From positions 434,001 through 498,000 of the forward strand of contig DUBM01000011.1 of NCBI GenBank assembly GCA_012960305.1: DNA of 64,000 nucleotides, written 5' to 3'. A model generated the notes under the pieces. That model searched no databases. It saw only the letters and a program-made list of their open reading frames with translations, and was not told the origin of the DNA. This document shows positions 17,495 through 25,882 of the stretch, in pieces. The position numbers were made by a program, and so were the translations under genes. Position 1 is the first letter of the stretch; the number at the start of each line of letters is the position of its first letter. The stretch is from Gammaproteobacteria bacterium (GTDB lineage Bacteria > Pseudomonadota > Gammaproteobacteria > Pseudomonadales > Pseudohongiellaceae).

Positions 17495-19261
17495 ATGAAA
17501 AATCGAATTACAAAAATAAGAAATGGTTTCCTGTGCTTTTTATTCATAATGATTTTTAGTTCAGTATCTGCTCAATCTAATACTGCCAACTGGCCCAGTC
17601 AAAATTTAAACGTAGAAAACAGCCGCTATTCCACTCTAGATCAAATCAACACCAGCAACGTTGATCAACTTAATATGCTGTGGTCGTTTGAACCAGGTCT
17701 TAGAGATGATATCGCCCAAGTAACTCCTCTGGTTGTAAATGGAGTCATGTATCTTCATTCCCGAGCAACGATGTTTGCCTTGGACGCAACCACCGGTGAA
17801 GAGTTGTGGCGGCGTATTCTGGATTCAGGCCCTGCCAACGGCCCAGTACGAGGATCAACCTATGCTGATGGCCGAGTTTATGCTTATAGAGGCGCAGACC
17901 TTTATGCCTTCGACGCAGATACCGGAGCGGCATTAGCAAGCTTTGGTGATGCAGGGTTTCTCAAAGTAGTTGCTGAGGGGCTGCATCATCAGTATCCCGA
18001 CACCTACCCTACTAATATTGATCCGATTACAATTGGCTATCGTTTAACTACTCCCCCCACTTTTCATGATGGCATTATTTATGTCGCGGCCGCTCTATCA
18101 GAAGGGCATATTCCTGGTGGCCTAGTAATAGCCATTGATGCCTATACCGGGGCAATTCAGTGGGTATTCAATACCATCCCACAGACTCCAAGAGATTCGG
18201 GCTGGGAATTGGCTCAAGAAAGCTGGGGAACTGGCGCCCGCGCAGGCGGCGGAGTCTGGACTCCGCCCGCCATCGATGCTGAGTTGCGCATGGTTTATGT
18301 TAATGCTGGCAACCCTTCGCCGGACTATGATGGCTCCGCTCGAATCGGTGCTAATCTTTTTTCTAATAGCACTATCGCCATTGATATGGACACTGGCGAA
18401 TTGCGTTGGCATTATCAGGCAGTACATCATGACCTGTGGGATTGGGATCATGTTACTGGCCCACTACTTTTTGATGTAGCTAGTAATGATGGCGAAATTA
18501 TAAAAGGCGTCGCTGCAGCTGGTAAGAATTGTCTGTTCTATATGTGGGACCGTGCTACCGGCAAACCTGTTCATGCCATGGTAGAAACTATTGTACCTAC
18601 GCAAACTAATGTCCCTGGCGAAGTGGTTTATCCGACTCAACCAATTCCGTACACGGCAAGAGGCGTTCCGATGGATCCTCTGTGTGCAACTTATATTGAA
18701 TTCGATGAGCCCGCATTAGCCGCGCGCAGTAAACAACTGTATACGCCATACTCCACCACTGAGCCTTTTATTCTCCCACATGGCGGTTCCAGTTTTGGCT
18801 CGGCTTCCTTTAGCCCTCGCACCGAGATGATCTACGTTACTGGTAAAAACGGTGCGATTACTCTCCTGGTAGAGCCTTTGGGCAATAGCTTAACGCCGGG
18901 TCCGGACAGCCGTGGTCATTCAGAGAACTATTCCGACTTGGATCGCATTTCGGAAAATTACACGCCATTATTAACAGTCTCTGCTTATAGTCCACTCACT
19001 GGCGAACAAACTTGGCAACGGGAACTGCCGGCGGTCTCTTCAATCGGCGCTAGCGGCAATATGGTGACTGCTGGTGATCTGGTATTTCAAGGTATAGAAG
19101 ATGGAAACTTTTACGCACTGCATGCGGAAACCGGAGAAACCTTGTATCAATACGAAGCACCACGCACTATTAGAGCGAGCCCCCTCACTTATGAAGTAAA
19201 TGGAAAACAATATGTTAGTGTAGTTGCTACCAATACGGTGATTACTCTCGCATTACCTTAA
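17495..19261 (+). CDS. PQQ-dependent dehydrogenase (quinoprotein, no haem domain)
   Basis: ATG 17495 gives 588 aa with a signal peptide (MKNRITKIRNGFLCFLFIMIFSSVSAQ). An upstream ATG at 17396 would add 33 residues, so the start is not certain. The mature protein is an eight-bladed quinoprotein propeller: NSRYSTLDQINTSNVDQLNMLWSF at the first blade, GEELWRR, WGTGARAGGGVWTPPAID (PQQ-site region), GELRWHYQAVHHDLWDWD (active-site Asp region as in methanol-dehydrogenase-type enzymes), LFYMWDRATGKPV, and the closing AETGETLYQYEAP blade. There is no CxxCH, so electrons must go to a separate cytochrome. It likely oxidises a primary or secondary alcohol in the periplasm. Its stop codon is followed immediately by the ATG of the CoA-transferase, implying one transcript. 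Confidence 0.9.
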   Translation: MKNRITKIRNGFLCFLFIMIFSSVSAQSNTANWPSQNLNVENSRYSTLDQINTSNVDQLNMLWSFEPGLRDDIAQVTPLVVNGVMYLHSRATMFALDATTGEELWRRILDSGPANGPVRGSTYADGRVYAYRGADLYAFDADTGAALASFGDAGFLKVVAEGLHHQYPDTYPTNIDPITIGYRLTTPPTFHDGIIYVAAALSEGHIPGGLVIAIDAYTGAIQWVFNTIPQTPRDSGWELAQESWGTGARAGGGVWTPPAIDAELRMVYVNAGNPSPDYDGSARIGANLFSNSTIAIDMDTGELRWHYQAVHHDLWDWDHVTGPLLFDVASNDGEIIKGVAAAGKNCLFYMWDRATGKPVHAMVETIVPTQTNVPGEVVYPTQPIPYTARGVPMDPLCATYIEFDEPALAARSKQLYTPYSTTEPFILPHGGSSFGSASFSPRTEMIYVTGKNGAITLLVEPLGNSLTPGPDSRGHSENYSDLDRISENYTPLLTVSAYSPLTGEQTWQRELPAVSSIGASGNMVTAGDLVFQGIEDGNFYALHAETGETLYQYEAPRTIRASPLTYEVNGKQYVSVVATNTVITLALP

Positions 19262-20446
19262 ATGAATTCCAAAACTCTGCCGCTGGCAAAATATACAGTT
19301 CTTGATCTGAGCATAGCTCGAGCCGGGCCGACAGCTGTGCGCATGCTGGCTGATTGGGGAGCCGATGTGATTCGAATTGAGTCACCTGTTGAGGGAGACA
19401 TTGCCGGCAAACGCCATGGACCCGATTCACAAAACCTCCATAGAAATAAACGTAGTCTCTGTTTAAATCTAAAATCTCCTGAAGGATTGAAAATCTTTAT
19501 GGACCTGGTTAAACGAGCTGACGTTGTAGTTGAAAATTTTCGTGTGGATGTTAAACATAGATTAGGCGTCGACTACGAAGCAGTTAAGCAAGTAAATCCA
19601 CAAATTATTTATGCCAGTATTTCAGGCTTCGGCCAGCAAGGGCCTTATGCAAACCGACCAGCAGTAGATCAGGTAATTCAAGGCATGAGTGGACTGATGT
19701 CGATAACAGGCGAGCCCAACCAAGGACCCATGCGAGCAGGAATTGCAGTTAGCGATACTTCCGCAGGAATGTTTCTAGGTCAGGGTATTTTATTGGCTGT
19801 GCTGCATCGGGAACATACCGGGGAAGGACAGTGGGTCCACACTTCTCTACTGGAATCAATGTTAAGCAAAATGGATTTTCAAGCAGCGCGCTACACCATG
19901 AATGGTGAAGTCGCCGGCCAAGAAGGAAACAACCATCCTACTCTCTCACCCATGGGTGTGTTTGATACCAGTGATGGTTTAGTAAATCTAGCTGCTAGTA
20001 CCAACAAAATGTTTAAAGCGTTTTGTAAAATCATGAATGCCACCGGGCTGGGGGTCAATGAAGATTATAAGAACGTGGAAGGAAGACTGAAAAACCGGGA
20101 AACATTATGGCAACTGGTTAATAAAATAACCAAACGATATTCCACTAGCGAGCTGGTGGAAAAATTAAATTCCGTTGGCATCCCCTGCGGTCCCATCAAT
20201 ACAATCGACGAGGCATTTGCCGATGAGCAAGTGCAGTTTTTAAAATTGACCAAGCAAGCCACACACACTGAATTGGGCGATTTTGATTTATTGCGCTCAC
20301 CAATTAATCTCTCAGAATTTCAACACAGCGCAAGCTTTGAAAAACCCGGCCCGGATCTTGGCGAACACAGCCTAGAAATCCTTACAGAGTTGGATTACAG
20401 CGCTGAAAAAATTGAACAGCTACAAAAAAACGGCGCTTTCTCATAG
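19262..20446 (+). CDS. Class III (CaiB/BaiF) CoA-transferase
   Basis: The protein has 394 aa of family III CoA-transferase. Signatures: VLDLSIARAGPTAVRMLADWGADVIRIE at the N-terminus, FRVDVKHRLGVDYEAV, ASISGFGQQGPY, and RAGIAVSDTSAGMFL at about residues 158-172 with the Asp that forms the acyl anhydride and CoA thioester intermediates. It then has EGQWVHTSLLESML. The C-terminal part (GIPCGPINTIDEAF) is also canonical. It moves CoA onto a carboxylic acid in the cytoplasm. The ATG abuts the TAA of the PQQ dehydrogenase and the crotonase starts 43 bases after its stop. The donor and acceptor are not readable. Confidence 0.92.
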   Translation: MNSKTLPLAKYTVLDLSIARAGPTAVRMLADWGADVIRIESPVEGDIAGKRHGPDSQNLHRNKRSLCLNLKSPEGLKIFMDLVKRADVVVENFRVDVKHRLGVDYEAVKQVNPQIIYASISGFGQQGPYANRPAVDQVIQGMSGLMSITGEPNQGPMRAGIAVSDTSAGMFLGQGILLAVLHREHTGEGQWVHTSLLESMLSKMDFQAARYTMNGEVAGQEGNNHPTLSPMGVFDTSDGLVNLAASTNKMFKAFCKIMNATGLGVNEDYKNVEGRLKNRETLWQLVNKITKRYSTSELVEKLNSVGIPCGPINTIDEAFADEQVQFLKLTKQATHTELGDFDLLRSPINLSEFQHSASFEKPGPDLGEHSLEILTELDYSAEKIEQLQKNGAFS

Positions 20447-20489
20447 TTCTTACTTTTACTATTATCGACAAACAAGGACAAATCTAGCA

Positions 20490-21284
20490 ATGAGCACTGC
20501 TTCTACAAAAATTATCACCAAATCTGAACAAGGCATTGGCTCGATTATCTTTAACAATCCGGAGCGACACAATGCCATGTCTTTGGACATGTGGAAGGGT
20601 TTAGCGGATGCACTTATCCAATTTAAACAAGATCAATCAATCAGAGTCGTTATTATGACTGGTGCCGGCGAGAAAGCTTTCGTGTCCGGAGCAGACATTT
20701 CAGAATTTGAAAAAAAACGTGCCAGCCAGGAACAACGCGGTGATTACGAAAAAGTCTTTGACCTGGCCTTGGGAGAACTTTCCACTTTCGACAAACCCCT
20801 TATAGCAATGATCAAAGGTTATTGCATTGGAGGCGGTCTGGCGATCGCTGCCAATGCCGATATCCGTATCGCCACTGAAGATTCTTCTTTTGGTATTCCT
20901 GCGGCCAAACTTGGACTCGGTTATGGTTTTGATGCTATCAAGCAATTAAGTTCAATAGTTGGCCCATCTCACGCAAAAGACATTCTTTTTAGTGCTCGAT
21001 TTTTAAAGACCGATGAAGCTTTGCGAATTGGCTTAATAAATTTCGTTGTCAGCAGAGATGAACTCTCTAAGACGGTTGCAGATTATGCAAACACCTTAGT
21101 GGCAAATGCTCCTCTAACCATTAAAGCAATCAAGGCGGCGGTTACAGAAGTTATTAAAGACCCAGGGCAAAACAGCCCTGAGTACGTCGAACAACTAGTG
21201 CTTGATTGCTTTGACAGTGATGACTACAAAGAAGGCAGAAAAGCGTTTATGGAGAAACGTAAACCGACTTTCAAAGGTTCTTAA
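20490..21284 (+). CDS. Enoyl-CoA hydratase-family protein (crotonase 2)
   Basis: ATG 20490 with AAGGA upstream gives 264 aa; the ORF track's extra 26 residues overlap the previous gene and are rejected. Crotonase motifs: GEKAFVSGADISEF and MIKGYCIGGGLAIA form the oxyanion hole. The catalytic Glu positions of true hydratases are replaced: IPAAKLGLGYG has Ala where Glu-144 sits and HAKDILFSAR has Asp at the second. It may be an isomerase, hydrolase, decarboxylase or a hydratase using another acid. It is the last gene of the forward cluster with the CoA-transferase, so it probably acts on the CoA ester made there. Confidence 0.88.
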   Translation: MSTASTKIITKSEQGIGSIIFNNPERHNAMSLDMWKGLADALIQFKQDQSIRVVIMTGAGEKAFVSGADISEFEKKRASQEQRGDYEKVFDLALGELSTFDKPLIAMIKGYCIGGGLAIAANADIRIATEDSSFGIPAAKLGLGYGFDAIKQLSSIVGPSHAKDILFSARFLKTDEALRIGLINFVVSRDELSKTVADYANTLVANAPLTIKAIKAAVTEVIKDPGQNSPEYVEQLVLDCFDSDDYKEGRKAFMEKRKPTFKGS

Positions 21285-21316
21285 TTAGCAGACTCCTAGT
21301 TGGCAAAATTAGGATG

Positions 21317-22306
21317 CTACCCGAGCAAACGCAATAATGCATCGACGACCACATCAGGACGATGGGCGGGTAAATCATGTCCGGCACCATCTACTAGTAT
21401 CCGATCCACTAAATTTGTAAACCTGGCTCTGTCTCCAGTGGGATTTTGAGCTGGGGGGCCGAAACCACTTTCGATTGCTCGCAAAACTATAGCCGGCACA
21501 GTTATCGGGGGTCTTGCGGCGAGGCGCTTTTCTATTTCCAGAAATCTCTCTTCTCCGAGGACATTCACATGTCGATGACGATAAGAATGGATTACCACGT
21601 CGACAAAGTCCGGGTTGTCGAAAGAGGGGGCAGAACGGCTGTAGTCTTCATCAGAGTAAGTCCAACCTGGGGACCAAGTGTCCCACAATAATCGAATGAT
21701 ATCGTGCCGATTAGCTTCCAAACCCGCCACACCTCGATCAGTATTAAAATACCACTGATACCACATGCGAGATTCTAATACTGCAGATGCTGGCCGACCA
21801 AGTGTAATAGTATCTTGCACAGAATAACCACCCATAGCCACCTGAGCCCTTATCCTTTCTGGGTGCAGAATAGAGGCTATACAGGCAGCTCGGTTGCCCC
21901 AATCGAAACCAGCAACGGCAAATTCTTCAATATTAAGAGCATCAGCAAAATCTAGGAGGTCCTGAGCAATAGCTGCCTGCTCTCCCGTCCGAGGAGCGGT
22001 ATCATCACGAAATCTAGTAGGTCCGTAGCCACGTAAATAGGGTAAAAGAACTCTATAGCCTTCGGCTGCTAAGGGTTCTGACACACCATCAAAGGATCTA
22101 ACATCGTAGGGAAAGCCATGTAAAAGAATTATTGGAAAACCATCAGCGGGACCATATTCTTCATAACCAATATCTAACACATCGGTTTGTGCCATCTTTA
22201 TAGCTGTTGCGCTATTACTCTGACCAATGGCCACCCGATGTCCAAAAATTGCAGCGGTCAGTGTGAGCCCTGCTGATTTCAAGATAAATCTTCTACTGCT
22301 TGGCAT
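21317..22306 (-). CDS. Tat-exported alpha/beta hydrolase, epoxide-hydrolase-like
   Basis: The protein has 329 aa. SSRRFILKSAG near the N-terminus is a twin-arginine-like signal, cleaved after AIGQ. The fold is alpha/beta hydrolase with LLHGFPYD (oxyanion HGxP) at about residue 63. The nucleophile elbow is VAGFDWGNRA at about 131, with Asp rather than Ser as nucleophile. The terminal His is in VDGAGHDLPAHRP. An Asp nucleophile with HGFP points to epoxide hydrolase or haloalkane dehalogenase-like enzymes; closer typing is not possible by eye. The gene converges with the crotonase-2 gene and is separated from the cyclase-family gene by about 50 bases on the same strand, so the pair may be cotranscribed. 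Confidence 0.85.
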   Translation of the reverse strand: MPSSRRFILKSAGLTLTAAIFGHRVAIGQSNSATAIKMAQTDVLDIGYEEYGPADGFPIILLHGFPYDVRSFDGVSEPLAAEGYRVLLPYLRGYGPTRFRDDTAPRTGEQAAIAQDLLDFADALNIEEFAVAGFDWGNRAACIASILHPERIRAQVAMGGYSVQDTITLGRPASAVLESRMWYQWYFNTDRGVAGLEANRHDIIRLLWDTWSPGWTYSDEDYSRSAPSFDNPDFVDVVIHSYRHRHVNVLGEERFLEIEKRLAARPPITVPAIVLRAIESGFGPPAQNPTGDRARFTNLVDRILVDGAGHDLPAHRPDVVVDALLRLLG

Positions 22307-22358
22307 TCTTTCTCCTGCTAATTACTTTGTCTTCTTAAAAGCTAAAACTCTCACTGAG

Positions 22359-23363
22359 CTAAAAGATAGCAATAGGATTCACCGGCGAACCAGTTCCGTT
22401 TGGAATAGGCAGTGGCGCTATGGTTAACATAAATTCATAGCGGTCCTCGGATTCAGCCATTGCACTTAAGGCTCCAAGGTCGGCACGATCAATTAAGTGA
22501 ATGCCCAACATGGTTAAAGCGAAATCATGCAGAGCAAGCGTAGGCAAATCTCCTTCAGGTCTCGGTGTATAGCCGGGCGATTCCCAACCAAGTATTGAAA
22601 TATCTCTTTCTCTTAACCATGGAATCACCGTGTTATCAAAGCCCGCTGCTTCTTGCCAAGTATCAAAAGCGCCTACAGCATCCCGCCTAGACCAGCGTCC
22701 CCAACGTAAAAACATAGCATCGCCCGGACCAACTTTTACGCCCGTTTGAGCCTCCCATGCTTCTAGGTCTGCAACTGTAATACGGTAGCCTGGCTCTAAA
22801 AAATCAACTCCTTTTAATTTTGGAATATCATACAAAACACCACGGGTAACTATTCCTTCTTTCATAGTTAACACGGCATTTTTAATCGCCCCGTCCTCCA
22901 TGGTTACAGTGTTCTGCATCTCATAGCCGTTCCACATCTTGCCATTAAAGAATCGATGACCAAAGCCATCTATGTGAGTAGTACCAAGGCCGTGTATACA
23001 CCTGAAAGCAACCCGGTCGCTCGCTCCGTTTGGGGTAGCATTGATCATTTCCCATTCAACTGGACATGGGTTATCGACACTCTCTATAGTATCGAGAACT
23101 CTCCCTAGGCCAACTGTTATGCCAGAACGAACCATGGTTGCCGCTTGCCTTCTTTTTTCTGTAGTTATTAAATTCAGTGCTCCCATTTCATCATCAGGAC
23201 CCCATCGCCCCCAGTTATTGATTTCATCCTGCCATTGTTCAAATTGCTGTTGCGAGACGAATAGGCCGGAGTCCTGAGCAGAAACAATTCCATTCTGGTT
23301 CATCCCTAATAACCCAAAAACAGTAATTACCAAGCTTAGCATCGAGAATTTCAATTTTGACAT
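22359..23363 (-). CDS. Exported cyclase family protein (PF04199, kynurenine-formamidase-like)
   Basis: The protein has 334 aa and a signal peptide (MSKLKFSMLSLVITVFGLLGMNQNGIVSAQ). The metal motif HxDxxxH appears in GLGTTHIDGFGHRFFNG, the characteristic site of PF04199. Also typical are the entry WGRWGPDDEMGALNLIT, the mid motif GVLYDIPKLKG, PGDAMFLRWGRW and the late GWESPGY and LHDFAL segments. Family members hydrolyse amides and cyclic compounds with Zn or Mn. The presence of a signal peptide puts this one in the periplasm. It is upstream of the epoxide-hydrolase-like gene on the same strand. Confidence 0.88.
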   Translation of the reverse strand: MSKLKFSMLSLVITVFGLLGMNQNGIVSAQDSGLFVSQQQFEQWQDEINNWGRWGPDDEMGALNLITTEKRRQAATMVRSGITVGLGRVLDTIESVDNPCPVEWEMINATPNGASDRVAFRCIHGLGTTHIDGFGHRFFNGKMWNGYEMQNTVTMEDGAIKNAVLTMKEGIVTRGVLYDIPKLKGVDFLEPGYRITVADLEAWEAQTGVKVGPGDAMFLRWGRWSRRDAVGAFDTWQEAAGFDNTVIPWLRERDISILGWESPGYTPRPEGDLPTLALHDFALTMLGIHLIDRADLGALSAMAESEDRYEFMLTIAPLPIPNGTGSPVNPIAIF

Positions 23364-23526
23364 GACTGACTCCTTCGATTGTGCTGTTGTTACCCACTAG
23401 TCCAATCTATACTGGGGATTCAATTATTACTCTCAGACCTTCTATATTGGAAGGTTTTTCTCTTTATTTCCTAGACATTTACAGCGCAGGCTTTTACTTT
23501 TTCTGCTATTAGGTATCTTTCAGTTT

Positions 23527-23778
23527 TTGCCAGCCCCATTTTGCAAAACTGACCGGGAGCAACACAATGCTAACAACACGTCAGTTTCGCCCGCAAACCA
23601 GCTTATTTGCAGCTCTGTTTTCGCAGCAACCTTAATGTCTATCAGCTGTATTGGCCTAGCACAGACCAATAATGAGAGCACGCCGACATACTCCAAAGAT
23701 ATAGCGCCTATTATTAATGAGAAATGTTCCAGCTGCCATAATCCGGAAGGTATAGGGTCAATGTCGTCGACTAGATAA
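23527..23778 (+). pseudogene. Truncated c-type cytochrome-like gene
   Basis: The 83-aa ORF ends with TYSKDIAPIINEKCSSCHNPEGIGSM and stops a few residues later. Full relatives continue past this point for a whole domain. One CxxCH haem motif (CSSCH) and an exported-type N-terminus are present. The N-terminus also looks disturbed: an alternative frame from the ATG at about 23567 reads MLTTRQFRPQTSLFAALF, a more normal signal start, then hits a stop, and the CIGLAQ cleavage end is in the other frame, which is consistent with an early frameshift. The 3' end overlaps the stop of the convergent flavoprotein by eight bases. I take it as a broken cytochrome that may once have partnered that flavoprotein. 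Confidence 0.6.
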
Positions 23779-25705
23779 AATTCATCACTTCTTCAATGGC
23801 ACGATGCGCCTCCAATATTGAGGCATCAGTATGAGGGCTAGCTGCGGCATCTGCATTAGCTATGGTTATCTGTCCATAGGATTGTCTGCCTACAACACAA
23901 GGTCGCTCGTCAGTTGAAGTAAACACCCAATCCCATGGTTCATCTAAGGTATTGTAGGTATAGGAATAACCATGGGGCCAACGATTCACTGCAATGCCGA
24001 AAATATCGCGGCCCGGATCAAAACCGCCGCTACCTAATATGCGACCGAGCTGGTCGCGAATACTGCGCTCATAAAATTCGAAACTAGTACTGAGCAGATC
24101 CCGCCTACCTTCTATCAGCTGTTCCTTTTTGGGCAATCCTGGAGCAGCAGGATAGCGAGCCAGACTCAATATTATCGGCTCATCAGGGGATTCCGCATGA
24201 CGTAAACCTCCCAGACTGACTGCCTCATCTAACAGCACTCGGTAGTGATACATTGAGGGGGTATAGATTCGACTGATACCTAGTTTCTCAAAAGCCTTCC
24301 AATTTCGAATACCAACACTCGTGTAAACCAATGGGCCTTTCGTACCATATGCCAGAGCTTCTTTTTGCTGCCTTGGCAACTCTGGAACCAGATAAGGAAT
24401 AACGGTATTCCAACATGCCATCACACAGGCTTTACCACGAACTTTCTGTGTCAGTCCGCTATTCACATAATTCACTTCAACTACCCGACTCGCGCCAGTA
24501 CCTTGATGACGTACGTGCACCACAGTGCTGTTAAGTCTGATACGCGTGGATTGGTTGCTTTTATCTAGTAAGCTGTAATCGACTCGCGCCGTACCAACAT
24601 CTTCTTGTGTGTGACCTGGCACGGCATCGGGAATTAATTTTCGCACTAAAAGTCGAGTTACTGTGGCATTGCCATCTGGGAAGTGAACTGAAATTTCACC
24701 AGGTAGTTGGCGACCATGATGGCCGCCCGGAAGATCCGCTAGCATTCCTTCCGGAGATGGATCTAAATTCATGCCAGAAAACCCAGGGTTTCCTGACTGC
24801 CAGGCAAACAACGCCGGTAGCGCATCAGCGCCGACAACGAAACTGCTGTTTCCTGTATCTTTAAAAAACCACATAGCCTGTAGATCTATGCCCACAGTAT
24901 TCAAGAGAAAATCCGTATAACTAATCTTGCTCAACCGTCCTTTTTTTTGATCGGATGAAAGTCCCGGCATGTAGTCCGGGAGTTCCCCATTATAAAGACG
25001 ACGCAGATCTTCTTTAGCTTTGTCAGACAACGGCGACGCATTGAGAAAATCTTCTGAGTAGCCATAACCCTGTCGCTTCACTAATTTGTCACTTCCCCAG
25101 GTTTCTTTATCAAAAAAATAGGATGAGCCTAAACTCATTCGGCTATACATGGAGCGACTTTCTGCTGTGTCACTCAGAAAGCGATCAAGGTCGACACCGA
25201 TATCGCCAAGCAACTTCAATGACGGTGCGTTATAACGTTCTGGTGACTCAATATTCAATGTGCCACCATTAAGTGCCATCATCCGACCGTTAAAATCAAA
25301 CTCATTGCGTTTAGCATGGCCACCAAAGTCATCATGGTTATCAAGGATCAGTACACGGGCATTGCTGCCAGCTTGTTCGAGAAAGAAATGGGCTGCAGAT
25401 AATCCACTGATACCCCCGCCGACAATAATTAAATCGTATTCTTCCCCAGTGTCTCTCGCTAAAGATAAATTCCAGCCACGCTGATCGCGCATCTGATGGC
25501 CAATTTCCCAGGAACCATCGTGACTGCCACGCATTCCCAACAGCGAAGGCGGATAGTAATCACGGGATTGTGAAGTTTGTGCCGAGGCGCCTGTGAGTCC
25601 CGGCATCAGAAGTGCTCCGCCCATGGGCATTGCAAATCCGTTAATAAAATCTCGCCGACTTATCGGTTGATTCATTCCAAGGTCTTTGTTATAGGATTTT
25701 GTCAT
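23771..25705 (-). CDS. Tat-exported FAD-dependent oxidoreductase, spermidine-dehydrogenase-like
   Basis: The protein has 644 aa. The start is MTKSYNKDLG; a second ATG ten codons on would also work. A twin-arginine signal ISRRDFINGFAMPMGGALL leads a dinucleotide-binding motif EEYDLIIVGGGISGLSAAHFF (about residues 86-107), then LILDNHDDFGGHAKRNEF, the FAD-binding second strand and GG motif of amine-oxidase-like flavoproteins. The overall layout resembles SpdH-type spermidine dehydrogenases. The end has a closing flavin motif GQITIANADAAASPHTDASILEAH. Electron transfer would be to a c-type cytochrome; the neighbour is a truncated one, so another must serve. The substrate is probably an amine but this is unproven. 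Confidence 0.82.
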   Translation of the reverse strand: MTKSYNKDLGMNQPISRRDFINGFAMPMGGALLMPGLTGASAQTSQSRDYYPPSLLGMRGSHDGSWEIGHQMRDQRGWNLSLARDTGEEYDLIIVGGGISGLSAAHFFLEQAGSNARVLILDNHDDFGGHAKRNEFDFNGRMMALNGGTLNIESPERYNAPSLKLLGDIGVDLDRFLSDTAESRSMYSRMSLGSSYFFDKETWGSDKLVKRQGYGYSEDFLNASPLSDKAKEDLRRLYNGELPDYMPGLSSDQKKGRLSKISYTDFLLNTVGIDLQAMWFFKDTGNSSFVVGADALPALFAWQSGNPGFSGMNLDPSPEGMLADLPGGHHGRQLPGEISVHFPDGNATVTRLLVRKLIPDAVPGHTQEDVGTARVDYSLLDKSNQSTRIRLNSTVVHVRHQGTGASRVVEVNYVNSGLTQKVRGKACVMACWNTVIPYLVPELPRQQKEALAYGTKGPLVYTSVGIRNWKAFEKLGISRIYTPSMYHYRVLLDEAVSLGGLRHAESPDEPIILSLARYPAAPGLPKKEQLIEGRRDLLSTSFEFYERSIRDQLGRILGSGGFDPGRDIFGIAVNRWPHGYSYTYNTLDEPWDWVFTSTDERPCVVGRQSYGQITIANADAAASPHTDASILEAHRAIEEVMNFI

Positions 25706-25882
25706 GAGTCATCGTTTTTTATAGCTGTATAATTTATTCAAAGTCTATGTGACTATAGGCTTTTAGGGTGCTTCTGACAATCGAAGTGGACACCTCAACT
25801 ACAAGTTTGAGTACTGTCTGCTTCGGAGCACCAGCGGATTTAGTTTGATTTAAAAATTCACGCTCAATAGGAGTAATACTCA

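Noticed and set aside
17353-17559. 68-aa ORF rich in Tyr and Lys overlapping the PQQ gene leader
   Set aside because: Out of frame with the real gene and has repetitive AT-rich composition only.
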